A DNA stretch of 64,000 bases from Rhyacophila brunnea (GCA_022495005.1 JAGYXB010000440.1:434001-498000), one strand, 5' to 3'. Counted from the stretch's first letter, positions 12,459 through 24,640 are shown. Translations and numbers: made by a program. Notes: generated from the letters alone by a model not told the origin.

Positions 12459-12695
12459 TATTGGATTAATTGCGATGAAATTAACTACATAGTATTTTAT
12501 ACAATTATTTTGAAACGATTCACCGTTGCGTTAATTTTGGCAGTCGGCTTTTGTATTTTAAATCAGTGTCAATTACCTCAAGAAATAACTAATCAGTATC
12601 TGGATTACGTATTTGTCCTTACCAATAATTCAATAAAAAAAATATTCAACGAGCAATTCACCAGATTTGAGAATGTAAGATTCTTTATTGAACAT
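12459..12695 (+). pseudogene. Possible decayed signal-peptide exon
   Basis: The frame open from 12459 reads, from a TTG at 12510, KRFTVALILAVGFC followed by ILNQCQLPQEI. The residues after that first TTG codon form a textbook signal peptide: basic, hydrophobic core, small/polar exit. It ends near a consensus donor (GAGAAT, then GTAAGA at about 12684). There is no in-frame ATG, and a change of ATG to TTG at 12510 would explain that. Either this is a dead first exon of a small secreted protein or the resemblance is chance. Confidence 0.25.
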
Positions 12696-12948
12696 ACATA
12701 ATTTTAAAATACCTCAGAAAAATATAGAAGTGTCAGAAAAAAAATAATACGACACTCAGCGGGACTCGACTGTACTCTACCAAAAAAAGAATTACGGTCT
12801 ATTTTGAGCAATTACATTAATACATTGATTTTGAGTGAGACATGAAGCATCGGAGGTAGGTATATAAAATATAATGAATTATATTTTTATTTTTTGTGGT
12901 ATTCAGTATACATACCATTAAGGGATTTACTGAACTATGAGGTTTAAC

Positions 12949-13261
12949 TGAGGAACTCAGAAATAATGGGAACTGAAATACCTAACGGGTGTGGAGTAAC
13001 AGGCAACCGATCTCGAGTGTGGAATAATATGGGATAAACATAAACACTTGTCAAGAATACACTTGTTCTTCGTTCCGACAACTACTCTCGGTTTATGCAT
13101 TGACGCTCATTCAATATTGGTGTATTTGAAGGTTGCAACACACGTTGCACGTCTATAATGTGTGGATCATTCTCGTAGGACGCTCACATTCAAAACCCTG
13201 CATCAAAATGTAGTGTATTGGGGATAACCTGTCGGAATTCTAGTTATTAATCTGTTCCGTG
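12949..13261 (+). mobile_element. Non-autonomous hAT-like element, AGGAACTCAGAA family, copy 1
   Basis: The 313-bp element is bounded by perfect 8-bp duplications GGTTTAAC (12941-12948 and 13262-13269). The left end contains GAGGAACTCAGAAATAA and the right end CTGTTCCGTG, a short imperfect TIR (GGAAC/GTTCC). Two relatives occur at 46873-47178 and 60731-60964. No coding capacity is visible. Confidence 0.85.
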
Positions 13262-13269
13262 GGTTTAAC

Positions 13270-15927
13270 ATAAACAGCTGGATTTTAACGGCGATTCTTC
13301 TCTAAAAAGTATTGATTGTTTATATCACAAAAATATCGATAAATAAAATCATACATCAGATAATATAATAATCTAGACATACGCGAAGGTCTTCATTTGT
13401 AATTTATATTGTACAATAGACGTAAAATCAAGTCGTGAAAGCATGCATTAGTTAGACATTTCAACATACTAATAATTTACTTGTTAGACAAAAAAAAAAT
13501 CTAATATGATCACATCAATGACTTTCGGCTCGTCAATATATTGTAGCTTAGTAATAGTTAAGAAAAAGAACGTCTATAAAAAATATAATATGTCACATTA
13601 CGAGTAGGTATTTACCCATAAGTGCGAAGTCTTACAATGCCGTGATAAACCTTTCGCACAATCCTAATTCAGGTGATATGTAGTGAACAAAAATTCACAC
13701 CCACATCATGAATGTAAACCAGACCCAAATGTAAATATCAATAAATTTAACAAAATCAATAACATTCAGAATCGAATAGACATTCAACTGGTGCTTGAAC
13801 ACACAAAATTCTGTATGACACGAGTCAAGGTGACTGCAAAATCATCGCAATACATATCTAAAATTCACTGATTATCAACCTTTTTGTATGATGGAACCCA
13901 TGATACTTTAAAGGTAAGGATAATAATTGACAAAATTTAGGCGTGCCATTACGTAGGTACTTTTACATTATAGTATTTCTTGTGACCATTGAAACTTTAA
14001 ATTACACTTGCAACCAAAAACACAATTTGTCTCTACTTTTCCATTTGTTTTAATTTGATTAATATGTGTTTTATCTTTTAATACATCATTGTAAACTATT
14101 TACCGTGTTTTATTTACATGTTTGCAGTATTTCATCATGTACCTACATATTATTTAGATCACACTTGGCACCCTATTTACTAATATAGGTATATACTTCC
14201 AATAGTAGGTATATCAATGCTTACAAGGCTTTCTTATTTAACATCTTTTATATTCTACCGATATCCATTTTTATATATCCTATAGTTTCATGTTTCATTA
14301 ATAGTCAAATCCACGTGACAGCGCGATCACACGTCCCGATATTAAAGTCAATTAATCATTGCTTTACTGTGATTACACTTTCTTATTTAACAAATAGTAT
14401 TTAAAAGTGCAACCTTTTCTCCTATTCCAACATACAGCTCTCGAAATCCCGATTGCGAATCACTGACCTACATATATATATATCACTTCATCAGGATCCA
14501 TGCCATCCTTCAGTATCCTCATCACATTCATGAATCATGTCTTTCGCTTCGCACAGCAATTTTATCCTTTATAAGAAAGACCCTTTTCTTTTTCTTCGTC
14601 AGTCAATTCATGTCATCCTTCAATACCACTTCAAAGTATTGATTTTCTTGTCCTCACTAATCCCACTCGAAATTCTTTTGTTTTTCAAATTTCACGTGGC
14701 AGAATCGAAGACGCGCTCGGACTGAATAGTAACTCACTATAGCGTAGGTATATTGTATTCCGAGCAGTTTACTTATTTAACAGTCACATCGCAGATGAAT
14801 ACACAAATACTTACTACGAGTATCTTTTATTTATTCACATGTTTGTTATATGCGACAAGATTTTAAAATAATATTAATAAATTGTAGCATCTTCTCTCCT
14901 AACGGTAAATTAAATGTATTTATCAATGCTTGTTTGTTCCATGCAGATAAATTTTATAAATTCATATTAGTAGTTATATTCCAGGAGAAATATTACAATT
15001 TCTTTGTTTGCGTTGTTTTTTCTCTACTTAAGAATAAGAAACATTCATTTCACAGTGTACGAAGATTCCTTCATGCAGCCATACAAATATTTAATGTACC
15101 TACTGTGCAATGAACCGAAAATTTTCTCTTCTCTTGGATTCGAGACATTTTTCAGGTTTTCTGAACTTTTCTTCCTAAAAATATTTTCCGTCCACAATCA
15201 AAGAACATATTTTTTTAAACTTTTATTTCCTCCATAGGCCACTACAATGTGTTTTAGAGTATCTACTCAAAACAGATATCGCAGCATCAGAGTACATAAT
15301 TACGACCGTGCATCAGCGTACTGAACTGCCTGGCATATCTTGCTCGCGGTGCACACTTTGAATATCACTGGGCTAGTGTCACGCACTGATTTTTCCGCCC
15401 CCATAAGGAGTAGTGCTCCCCAGCCGCTCGGTCTGACCCTGGTAGTCAATGTGCCACCGATGGAATGATGACGACCCTTGGCAAGGCCGAACAAAATATT
15501 ACATAGGTATAAGTCCCGCAGTTTGCTCTGACAGGTCCCACGACTTCTCAGAGTGAACTGTGGATGGTTAAGTCGGTCACAGACCATGTAAATATAGGTA
15601 ACAGGTAATATGGTATAGGGTTAAAAATTTTGATCAAATATAATATGCTTAGGTAAAGGGTAATTAAATTAAATTAGATATAAAATATGATTTGGATGTA
15701 AGATAATATGTAATGTAAATTGTAATATAATAGGTAAATTTAAAATGTAATGCAAAGGATAACGAGGTAATAAAGGGGGACTTATGGATGGGCGTTAGTA
15801 GTTTATAGTAGTTAAAATAATTAAGATAATTAAGGAATTAATGTAATTTAAGTAATATTAATATTAATCATATTATGTACATCGATATCGCTATATGGTT
15901 GGTTGATAGTCTGACATCCGTCAACCT
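13270..15927. other. No supported gene
   Basis: AT-rich sequence. A 95-codon minus-strand frame at 15300-15587 in a GC-richer patch has no domain I recognise and may be the internal end of a decayed retroelement next to the promoter-like region at 15930. Confidence 0.35.
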
Positions 15928-16100
15928 TATATAAATGTGTAGCATATGGCGGTATCGGTGATCAGTGTGGATTTGTAAGAAATACAACCACCCCTAACGG
16001 ATAAAAAGGCAAGATTATTAAATCCAAAGGCAGTCTGTTTTGTAGGTTCCGGGCGACGCCTTGTTGCCTCGGGACCCTTACGATCTCGTCTGCATAACTA
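15928..16100 (+). promoter_or_regulatory. TATA plus initiator plus poly(A)-signal block; possible solo LTR
   Basis: TATATAAAT (15928-15936) is followed about 34 bases downstream by an arthropod-type initiator TCAGT (15962-15966). An ATTAAA and a GT-rich stretch (CTGTTTTGTAGG) come next. Promoter and polyadenylation signals within about 100 bases are what an LTR R region looks like. I could not find matching LTR ends or a TSD. Confidence 0.25.
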
Positions 16101-17991
16101 ATTAGAAATAATTAAGTTAATGTTAAATAATTAGTTAATAATAATCAAGTTAATTTTAAAATAATTAAACAATAATATTCGAATTAATTTTTAACTAATC
16201 AGTAATAAATGTGGTTATTTTTGTGACTTCGGATATTAGTTGACTCTTGTTTATTGAGACTTCGAACTGTGAACTTCGAATATTAATTGATTTGACTTTT
16301 TTCTTTTTTTTACTAATTGTGGTGTATGGATAATAACAATAAATCGAGTTTCTTTTAATTATTATAACCTTTGGGACTTTCGATACCAATGTGAATGATA
16401 CCTTTGGACTATAATCCTTGATGAAGGAATGCCATAAGGCCAAACATATTCTAATAACAATAAAATACGAGTTCTGAAGATTTCATCTGGTGTTTAATTG
16501 ACTTTGTGTCCCGTGACTTTTTTGGTTACTCCACGTCTATGAGATTCCTGCCTGTTCCTCCACATTAATGAACCTCCACTTCCAAGTGCCTGAGCTAGTC
16601 AGGAAGTCGGAGGCCTTCACTAGACTAGATATTATAAAATTTAATTTTAAAATATGATAAATACGATATCTGTTATCATTCTATTCTGTGTAATAGTAAT
16701 ATAACGTAAGAGTTTTAGGTGTAGGTATGAATATACATATTTTTAACAGCGTAAAATAGCCTCTGTACACATTGCAGCAATAGTGGCAGCAATAGTGCGT
16801 ATTTGACTATCGTGACAATAACACGTAAAAGTGCTGACTCTCTTCAATCTCATTCTTTAAGAATAAGCGAGGCGTGATGATGTTATTTTATGGTACTATT
16901 TGACAGGTAATGAAAATCGGTTAACCTCAAAATGAGTATAGTTCGTTTTTTTGCCGGCATGTTCGCCACTATTATTCTACTGCGCAGGCGCAGATCGAAA
17001 AAAATCCCTACTGTCGCATGAAAATTCTGAGCTACCAAACTTTTTTAATGCATGCATACAAGCTTGCTTGCAACTGCAGGATAATACATGTTTAGCCAAA
17101 CATTTTCTTGCGATAGCCGCGATAATACTTACTGTCAACAGTAAATCCATGCACGTGCAATTGTATTGTACATAGTATAACAATATTCTACAACTAGTCT
17201 GAAATGGAGAGGAAGGTTAGAAAAAGTACACACGATGACATGTCAAAAACTTCCGAAAATCCGAATCGAAGTTCGCCAAAAAATCTACAAATTAATTCTT
17301 ATCAGTGACTCTCACACAGGAAATTTTAAATAAAGAAAACTGGGGGTTGATGTCTGTCTGGGGTTTTATACGGGTTGTTATTGTACGGAGGATTTTTGTC
17401 CAGGGGCTTTTTGTCCTGTTTTCACTTTCTTGTTCACTCGACAGTTATTTGTAATAGTCGTACAATAGAGAAAATATTATTACAAAAACCTGAGATTCGA
17501 CTCGACTTGACTAAAACTGGTTATACGATGATTATTAATATAGTACCTATGCAGTGGGCTGCAAAAAACTTCAACAGTAATATTTTTAACATTTACTCGT
17601 ATCTAATGTAAAATCATATTTTTTAGAAAGACATGATGTGCCAATCATATTGTAAAACGCGAGGCCATTTAAAACAAAACAAAAAGCCAGCGCATAAGAA
17701 AATGTCAAGGGCAGGCAAGAATGGGAAGATTGTCGACAAAACATCCGCGAGTAGGTGTACAGCAGGAGGTACAATCACGATCATAACTTCATAGATACGC
17801 ATGAACAACCGAAAACGATTACACACCTATTATTTTTCTATATTTAATTGAAAAAGTTCAGAGTTAGTCAGGGATACGTCTTTGGTCCGTTTCTCTTCAT
17901 CATCCTCTACGATTCTATACTATAAATGTTGATACCCAATGACCGAGGCATGCCCCGCTGATGACATTATTTTATTTCGACAACTTGACCA
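16101..17991. other. No supported gene
   Basis: AT-rich. The motif GCTAGTCAGGAAGT at about 16592 is shared with the R2 repeat (12.3 kb), but the surroundings do not align. Confidence 0.4.
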
Positions 17992-18275
17992 GCGCATCTA
18001 TTCTATAAACAAGACTGCTTTCAGTTGCTATCTAGGGTAGGAAAGTATCCAAGTATTAGCAATTATTGTAACAATTACAATAAGTTAGTTGTAATTGTTA
18101 CAATAAGTGCTATGTTTTAATAGCAGATAAATTTTAGAGTGAGATCGACAGTTTTGACAGTTCATACGGCTAACGTATTATAATTGTTACAATAAATGTT
18201 AATATTTCGATACTTTCCTACCCTAGTTAGCTGCCGTAAAGGCCGAAAGCAGTCTTGTGTATAGAATAGATGCGC
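17992..18275. repeat. Foldback element with two-layer inverted repeat
   Basis: The outer arms GCGCATCTATTCTAT... and its complement end at 17992 and 18275. They continue as ACAAGACTGCTTTC/GAAAGCAGTCTTGT and, nearer the centre, CTAGGGTAGGAAAGTAT/ATACTTTCCTACCCTAG. Inside lies a second hairpin, TGTAACAATTACAA facing TTGTAATTGTTACA. No coding frame. No TSD found. Confidence 0.75.
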
Positions 18276-18490
18276 AGTAGCATTCAAAAGACAATCGACA
18301 GACTGCATAACAGTCATTCGTCTCGCGTTTGTTTAAAAATCCACACGACGCAAACCAACATGTCGTTTTAATAGTGCATGACCTGATACAGATTCCCCCT
18401 TGACCAACGACTATTCTCATCAAGAATATTTGATAAAGCTCACCGCGTGAGCGAAACGTGTTGTAAAATTATTAATATGTGGTGAATACT

Positions 18491-18560
18491 CAGTGACGTC
18501 CCTAGACAAAATGCCACCCCTAGGCAGTGCCAAAATGCCGCCACATTTTTTTATAAGTAC
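18491..18560 (+). repeat. Possible hAT left-end fragment (CAGTGACGTCC)
   Basis: CAGTGACGTCCCTAG resembles the ends of the element at 43427-43724 and the fragment at 42749, but no right end was found. Weak. Confidence 0.3.
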
Positions 18561-19125
18561 AGTACTTTTTATCATCCTATCATGACTCCAATATCTAAGA
18601 AATGTGTTATATGGATACATTACTAACAAGATGTATACCACTGAATCTAATTTAAATGCCATCTCTGGTTCAATAGACAATATTGCGAGTCTACGGTTTC
18701 AGATAGGTACATTGAAAAATACACTTGACAACTTCCAAAACTCACCGAGTGACTGGTAAATAAATTTTAAATTAGGCATGCACGTGTCATTGCTGTTCAC
18801 CAAGAACGTGACGTCCAACGACAACGGAAGTAAACTAGACATCGTGAACCCGACAATAAAACTTTTATAGTAAGTACTTACCTAATTAATACATTTTGTT
18901 TAAAAAATTTTTTTGATTAGGTACATGTTCAAACACGCGCGTTAACATCATTTTACTCCCTACTTCAATTATAGTTTGTCAATTTATGGCTACGGTCGTA
19001 TGTTGTAGCTTAACCACTGGGAATGCCAAAAGAAATGGCGTATTTCAAAAAAACACTACCTTATTCTTAGGTCAATAATTATTATAAAGCAATCATTATT
19101 CGTAGGATGTTTATCACACTTGAAT

Positions 19126-19801
19126 GGTCAAAGACATAGCTTATAATGAGTATCTTTAGAATTATCTTCAAATGTGTTATTCTTGCCCATTTTTTGAATA
19201 ATAAAATGCCTAATTCTTGACAAATTTGGGATCACAGAGATTATCAATATAATTTTTTATCGTAAATATATCACTATAATAATGTCAATATAAATTATAC
19301 TGAGAGAAGTGGCTCTCGTGGTGCAGTGGGTAAGGCGCTGGCCTTCCGCCCGAGAGGTCTGGGTTCGATTCCCGGTGAGGACACAATATTTATGTGTTTT
19401 TCTCAAAGCCTGGGTGTTTGTGATTGTTCATAATTACTAACAACCACCTTGTACGAAAAAGCAAGGACATGGTTATTAATAATTAAAAAAAAAATTATAC
19501 TGATGGTTTTATAATGCGTTTAAAAATTAATAAATGCAAAAAATTTTAACACCACTGCACATTTATGTACTGAAATATGACTATATTCTAAAACATTAGA
19601 GCGAGAGGTTTAAAAGAATACTATTTTATGTAATAAAAATACTTTATGCAGTCATCAAATGTTTAAAATAAATATAAAGGATAATAAGGCTTTAAAATTA
19701 TATAAATAGATTATCTACAACGTTTAAGGTATGTCCAGGATCATGCTTTGAAAATAGAAAAAAGCTCCATTTTGACCCACGCTGAGCACGTCCGCCCATA
19801 A
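19126..19801 (+). repeat. Dispersed repeat R1, copy 1, split by a SINE
   Basis: From GGTCAAAGACATAGC to GACCCACGCTGAGCACG this matches the copies at 46515-47262 and 47815-48253 along its length, apart from the SINE at 19304-19491. It is noncoding, and its class is not recognised. Confidence 0.8.
19304..19491 (+). mobile_element. tRNA-derived SINE, family 1, copy 2 (complete)
   Basis: A 188-bp insertion in repeat R1, bounded by 12-base duplications AAATTATACTGA (19292-19303, 19492-19503). The uninterrupted sequence survives in the R1 copy at about 47950. The head (about 19312-19383) is tRNA-like, with TGGTGCAGTGGGTAAGGCGC and the B box GGTTCGATTCC, and the body ends in an A-rich tail. It is Pol III-transcribed in principle and depends on a LINE for movement. 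The head does not fold as a good tRNA (mismatched acceptor and anticodon stems). Confidence 0.9.
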
Positions 19802-22239
19802 GAAAGCCAATACCCCATAAATCTATAAAACAATAACTAGGTAACAAAATGTACTTAATAAAAGTACTATGGCACTTGTTTCGTCTATTCCGCGGTATTC
19901 TCTACTATTCGGTACCTACTCTTATTTCAATAGTTCGAAGAATGATTTAAAAAGTCACAAGGCAGATAGATAGAGGCCAAAATAGGGTTTACAATATATA
20001 AACTGTACGAATTACATTTCATCGTGAGTTGTCGTAGCGGAAAGATATGGCCGTATACCACTGAGATCAAAAAAATGACGCGGTTTATTGGATTCAATAA
20101 GAAGATTGATTTGATCGGATATTTGAGAGGTACGACTTGATACTTTGGATGACCTACTTGCTAACCTACTTTTTAATCATTCCGAATCAAATATATACGA
20201 CAATAATTGTCGTGTCATGTCATGATCGTATTTATAATTTACTTACTTACCTAACTTCTTCTGTATTTCCCTTGTATTCCGGTAGTTTTATTATATGTTT
20301 TATTAATATATGAATTATTAGATCTCAATGATATACAGCCATGAGTACAACATGTGAACTGTGATACGGCCAACTGCATACGTACAAATTTCCTGAGACG
20401 CAAAATACGATCAGGAAGAAGCCTCATTTCTTGTCCGAATAATCTGAATCAATGGTATGCCCAAAGCGGCGACAGAGATTCAAACAATTGCTAAGCTTCA
20501 CATAAAAAATATGTAGAATAAATTAAATTAGATTACGGATAATGATGAGTGACTCATGATGATATAGTTAGCTAACTGACTATTATACTACAGTAATTAT
20601 TGTATGTAAGTAATTAATTATTGCAACATAGTGAATAATAATATAAAAAATGACACCACCACTGTACTATTACCTGACATTAGTGACACCTCATTAATCA
20701 TTATAATTCTTATCATTACATTTTATTTCAATTGAATTAAATGGGCAGGTAGGTAAATCTATAAAATCAATCATTCTTTTTTTTCTATACCCGGATGCTT
20801 TGATACATATCTAAATAATACAAAAATAAAGTGTATCGGGAGAAAGTAATGCAAACTTACACCGTTTATTTCGTTGTTACAATTTATTTTAATACAGCGG
20901 CGCCGTACACCGCTGGCGTGGAGAATAATTATTAATTACAAACCGGGCTTAATAATTAATTATGCGTCTAATTGCTATGATGAGAACAGCACACATTGTT
21001 TTGCAGACATACAGGCAGACATACAATGAATGCATCAACAACAAAAAACATTAAACAAATTTTCTATTATTCGTTTTATTAAATTCTTCAAAATTTGCAA
21101 CAATGGTTAATTTAGCTGTCTGTTGAATTTGAAGTGTTATGGGAGTCAATTATTAGCAAGAATTTTCATAATTAAAATAACCATCTCTGTATTGTGAACA
21201 CAAGTTCAAATTATATGATAATGACAAAACCCATTCTAAAATAAAAATAAAAGAAATCAGAACTAAAATTTTTGTATCACTGGCTGCCGGACTAAAATTA
21301 GTTTGAACAATTTCTGACTATCAATCATGAGAAAGGCCCCAATTCAAATCCCAATGAAGAAGATCAAGCGTTGCAAACGCGTGTTTTTTGCCAGATCTAG
21401 AATTTTTGTATATTATGTATACATCTAGCTTGCAAAATACGCATCTGGCGTATGGCTATAAATATACCGTTTTTTGATACCACAAACAGTTACAAATCCT
21501 CCATAGAAGCGCTAGAATAATGTTTTAGTTGTATGACTTTTTGTTAGAACCGAAACATTTTTTTTCAATCTTTGTTTTTGTAATAATTGACATGAAATGC
21601 AAGAGTTGTTGAGAAAATCTAGCATTTTTTCTGGCATCTAGTTTATTTTCTAACCTTATCTGGCATATATTCGTGAATGACAGTTGGCAACACTGGTGAA
21701 GAAAACAATTTCATATTTAGCATAAATTGTGTAGTCATGCCACAAATCTATACGCCGTTGTCCTTTTCACGTTCTTCTCAAACAATGAGGAATTTAGTAA
21801 ACACCAAGTAGGTAGGTATATTGCTTTGGACTTTCGTGGTTGGTTATTTGCATATTTGGTTTTTTGGTAGCCACCGGGAGTTTTTCCTCTTTTTCTAATC
21901 AGCTGAACCAAATGGCGTGGTTGTTGCGTGTAGTAAGATTGGTCCTAATCTATTGGTTAAAAGTGGAATAAGTACTACAAAAAAATGCGTTTTATTAAAT
22001 TAAAACAACAATACAATGCAGTTCCACCATGAATTGACAGTTAACAAAATAAAAGAAAAAAAAGATTGCAGATTATTGTTGATTGATTAGCGTTCATTAT
22101 GTTTGTGTCACATATCATATTTTTTTGAATCTAGAGAGAAAAGTAACATTTGTTTTTCTATATTTATATATTGAATACTAATCAATTAAGTACACAATAT
22201 GATTATTATGAGTGTATGCAGTACCTACCCCAATAGCTC
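19802..22239. other. No supported gene
   Basis: AT-rich sequence with no domain-bearing frame and no TIR pair seen. Confidence 0.45.
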
Positions 22240-22259
22240 TTTATCGTCGATCAAATTCT

Positions 22260-22391
22260 ATGACGTGTCAGTTCATACATTTAAAAGTGATGGACGATGG
22301 TAAAGGAGTTTTCTATGAAACAGCATTATCCAACGTGAGATTGGAAGTTACTTACGCGAGAGACGAACAAACAAAAATAGTACAAAATTAT
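22260..22391 (+). CDS. Candidate internal exon of an unknown protein
   Basis: An open frame reading FIHLKVMDDGKGVFYETALS then NVRLEVTYARDEQTKIVQNY ends exactly at a consensus splice donor, TATAG followed by GTGAGT (22392). A possible acceptor is the CAG at about 22269-22271 (GACGTGTCAG). Amino-acid make-up is balanced, unlike the Phe/Ile/Lys-rich chance frames around it. I do not recognise the family. It could also be an exon of a decayed transposon. No partner exon was found; the next large feature downstream is a TIR element that would sit in the intron. Confidence 0.35.
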
Positions 22392-22720
22392 AGGTGAGTA
22401 TTTGTTACTAATTAACCATATGTGTTTCCGTTGATTTGCAAAACCTTTTCAGCTGGTTGAAGGATAGACGTTTGCTTGTAGTAAAATGTAGTCAGTAGAT
22501 AAAATATAAAGTATAAATTATATATATAAATATAAATTATAGTAAAAATATAAGTAGGTAACATAATAAACAAACAAGTCCGGAACGGTACACAAATAAA
22601 AAATGTTGTAATAATTGAGCCGTTGCCCGGAATAATGTTGTATCCAACAAAATTGTCAATGTTGAGTTATTGATGGAATAATGTTGGGTATGTTTTTATG
22701 CATCGTTTAAGGTAAGTAGT

Positions 22721-22960
22721 ATGGCAAAGAAAAAATATTTAGGCTTGTGGCAGCATTTTAAAGTTATTGGTTTGTGGAAGAACGTTGTATATGCGATTGT
22801 CAAAATGGCGTCGCCGTCCGTCGATATCACGGAGCGTGGTATAATTCACTTGAATAAAGGCAGAAAACGAACATCTAATGTTTTAAACTGGACAAATATC
22901 AAAGCTAGGAAGCTGAAGGATGTAGGAAAAGAGTATTTATCCAGAAAAAAATATTATTAA
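22721..22960 (+). CDS. Small basic protein of the GAGCC element (unknown family)
   Basis: 79 codons from an ATG, MAKKKYLGLWQHFKVIGLWK at the start, then a Lys/Arg-rich segment (HLNKGRKRTSN) and a LKDVGKEYLSRKK end. The same protein is encoded in the other copy (41512-41805, 97 codons) with few changes, where it runs on because of an extra internal segment. No DDE transposase motif, zinc finger or HTH is evident. A basic, Trp-containing short protein could bind DNA, but that is inference. A donor-like AAG|GTAAGT lies just upstream of the ATG, so it may also be part of a spliced transcript. Confidence 0.4.
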   Translation: MAKKKYLGLWQHFKVIGLWKNVVYAIVKMASPSVDITERGIIHLNKGRKRTSNVLNWTNIKARKLKDVGKEYLSRKKYY

Positions 22961-23218
22961 GCCTGCAATTTACCCGTCAAAACAGTTTGCATTGTAATGC
23001 TCTATATATTGTGACTTAATCTAATACCGTTTCAATTTTTTTTAATCGTTCCTAGTTCTATTTTGCAAGGTCGCGTTTGTGCCAATTTTTTTTTTTTATC
23101 CGGGATGTGTTCTCGATTTTAATATCAAGACAACTATTCAATTATCATTCAGGTTACTGAATCACAATGGATAAAGTCATCATCTCGTCTCATGTATTGA
23201 GAGTCGAATGTCGGACGC

Positions 23219-23335
23219 TATGTTCAGAAAGCAGACGAAGATAATTCTAAGCTCAAAGACCTCAATGACATGTGTGAATTCATGTTAGATGAGCATGCTG
23301 CCTTTTTTAAGACACTATTGAGTGAAGCAGAATGA
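23219..23335 (+). CDS. Possible C-terminal exon of the GAGCC element
   Basis: The frame reading YVQKADEDNSKLKDLNDMCE and FMLDEHAAFFKTLLSEAE before a TGA is acidic and helix-prone, with coiled-coil-like spacing. It is preserved in the reverse-oriented copy at 41042-41158. A possible acceptor (TTATCATTCAG) lies upstream at about 23142-23152. Could be the last exon of the element's protein; low certainty. Confidence 0.3.
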   Translation, partial: YVQKADEDNSKLKDLNDMCEFMLDEHAAFFKTLLSEAE

Positions 23336-23591
23336 ATAAAATACATTTTGCGGAATAATGTTGTATGTGAAATTTTCATATACAACATTTTTCCACTAAT
23401 TTACTATATTTTTTTGTAATAACTCCAAATTTAATTGCCTTTCTTCACCACTTAACATTTAAAACTCTTAATAATTGTATGTTTATTGTATTTAAAATAT
23501 AAAATGTAACAAAACATAGCTGGTTTAATTTTTTCCATTTTTCTCAAAACTAGAATATTGTTGGATACAACGTTATTCCGGGCAAGGGCTC

Positions 23592-24160
23592 AATTGATGT
23601 TACAATGATTATGAGTGTTATTATCCCAAAAAAAAAATAAAATCCTGAATAGGATTTCGAAATGAAATAATATGTAAATAAAATACATCAGATAAAGAAA
23701 TACGATCACATTACCCGGTGATACCTAGTGTATTTTTAACAACAAATTATTACTTCCGATATAAAAAGCAAGCATTGGAATATTTACACGGGACATTTAA
23801 CTTCAGCAGGTGGCTTTAAAATAAATGATATTTTTGGCAATCGGAGCAATAAACCAATTTAAAGCTTTAAACGAACTCAACCGTGTAAAACGCTATTATT
23901 GTTTGAAGAAGTTACTTTAATAATAATATAATGATTAGATCGTAACGCCGCGCATGCGTTACAAAAGTAATCACGTTATAACGGTTTAAATTTCAAATTT
24001 TGAGCCTATTACATATATCTTCATGAGATGTAGATAGTATCCTTCTCATACAATAGCTAAACTTGATTCTATCAATTACGCGTAATGATTTGCCAATTAA
24101 AAACAAACCCTTTTTGTAATCTGGTGTTTTTTTTCAAATTATGTTTATTATTAGGTATAT
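23592..24160. other. No supported gene
   Basis: AT-rich. A short palindrome GTAACGC/GCGTTAC lies at about 23942-23962. Confidence 0.4.
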
Positions 24161-24529
24161 TCAATATGTGGTGTTGGCGCCGAATGCTTCGTATTTCTTG
24201 GACGGAGCACAGGACGAACCAGTCAATCATCCAGAGACTGCAAATAAAGGAACGGCTCTTAACAATATGTCTGAGACGAATTCTGCAGTTTTTCGGACGT
24301 TATTGTCCAGTGCGGACCGGACAACCTGGAGAGACTGGTGGTTTTGGGTGGCCTCCAGGGAAGGCGAAGCAGAGGAAGAGCGTCTGCGCGCTGGAGCGAC
24401 CAAGTGAAAGAGCTGAATGGGGGCACCATTCATTGTGCCCTGCAAGTAGCGGAAGATCGAGAAGGATGGAAAGTCTCGGTCGCTCAAAGGATGACAAAAT
24501 TTAAAAGTTGTCACGATCCTCAGCCATGA
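24161..24529 (+). pseudogene. Non-LTR reverse transcriptase C-terminal region, frameshifted
   Basis: The first frame reads MWCWRRMLRISWTEHRTNQS then RILQFFGR, the conserved block after the RT thumb in many insect endonuclease/RT proteins. After a frameshift the match continues as GRRSRGRASARWSDQVKEL and, near the stop, CHDPQP. At least one frameshift makes it a pseudogene. The element class (RTE- or CR1-like) cannot be settled from this piece. An AGAGAGAGAGAG tract follows. Confidence 0.75.
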
Positions 24530-24565
24530 GTGTACGACCAAGAAGAGAGAGAGAGATATTAGGTA

Positions 24566-24640
24566 TAGAATGTTACATTCTCAAATCTTGTATCTTATTC
24601 GTTGAATAAAATAAATAGATTATTAAGTTATCAATCTTTT
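24566..24640 (+). repeat. Dispersed repeat R3 (AGAATGTTACATTCTCAAATC), copy 1
   Basis: Begins AGAATGTTACATTCTC and continues AATCTTGT...GTTGAATAAA. The same sequence is at 34915-34990 and 56517-56590. The first 13 bases are a near-palindrome. Class unknown. Confidence 0.65.

Larger units (their letters stand above)
22617..23591 (+). mobile_element. 975-bp TIR element, GAGCC-TTGCCCGGAATAA family, copy 1
   Basis: The ends are GAGCCGTTGCCCGGAATAA... and its near-complement ...TTATTCCGGGCAAGGGCTC, followed inward by TGTTGTATCCAACAA. It is almost identical, in opposite orientation, to 40876-41909, but lacks about 125 internal bases present there. The motif GGAATAATGTTG (or its complement) recurs within it at about 22632, 22676, 23351 and the right end. 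AATT flanks both sides and could be a 4-bp duplication, but this is not confirmed by the second copy. The superfamily is unknown. Confidence 0.8.

Noticed and set aside
15300..15587. 95-codon minus-strand frame
   Set aside because: Stop-poor GC-richer patch; no family recognised and no splice or start context.
19312..19383. Functional tRNA gene
   Set aside because: Good A and B boxes, but acceptor and anticodon stems do not pair, and the segment is the head of a 188-bp SINE with TSD and A-rich tail.
24227..24541. Minus-strand 104-codon frame
   Set aside because: Shadow of the plus-strand reverse-transcriptase pseudogene.
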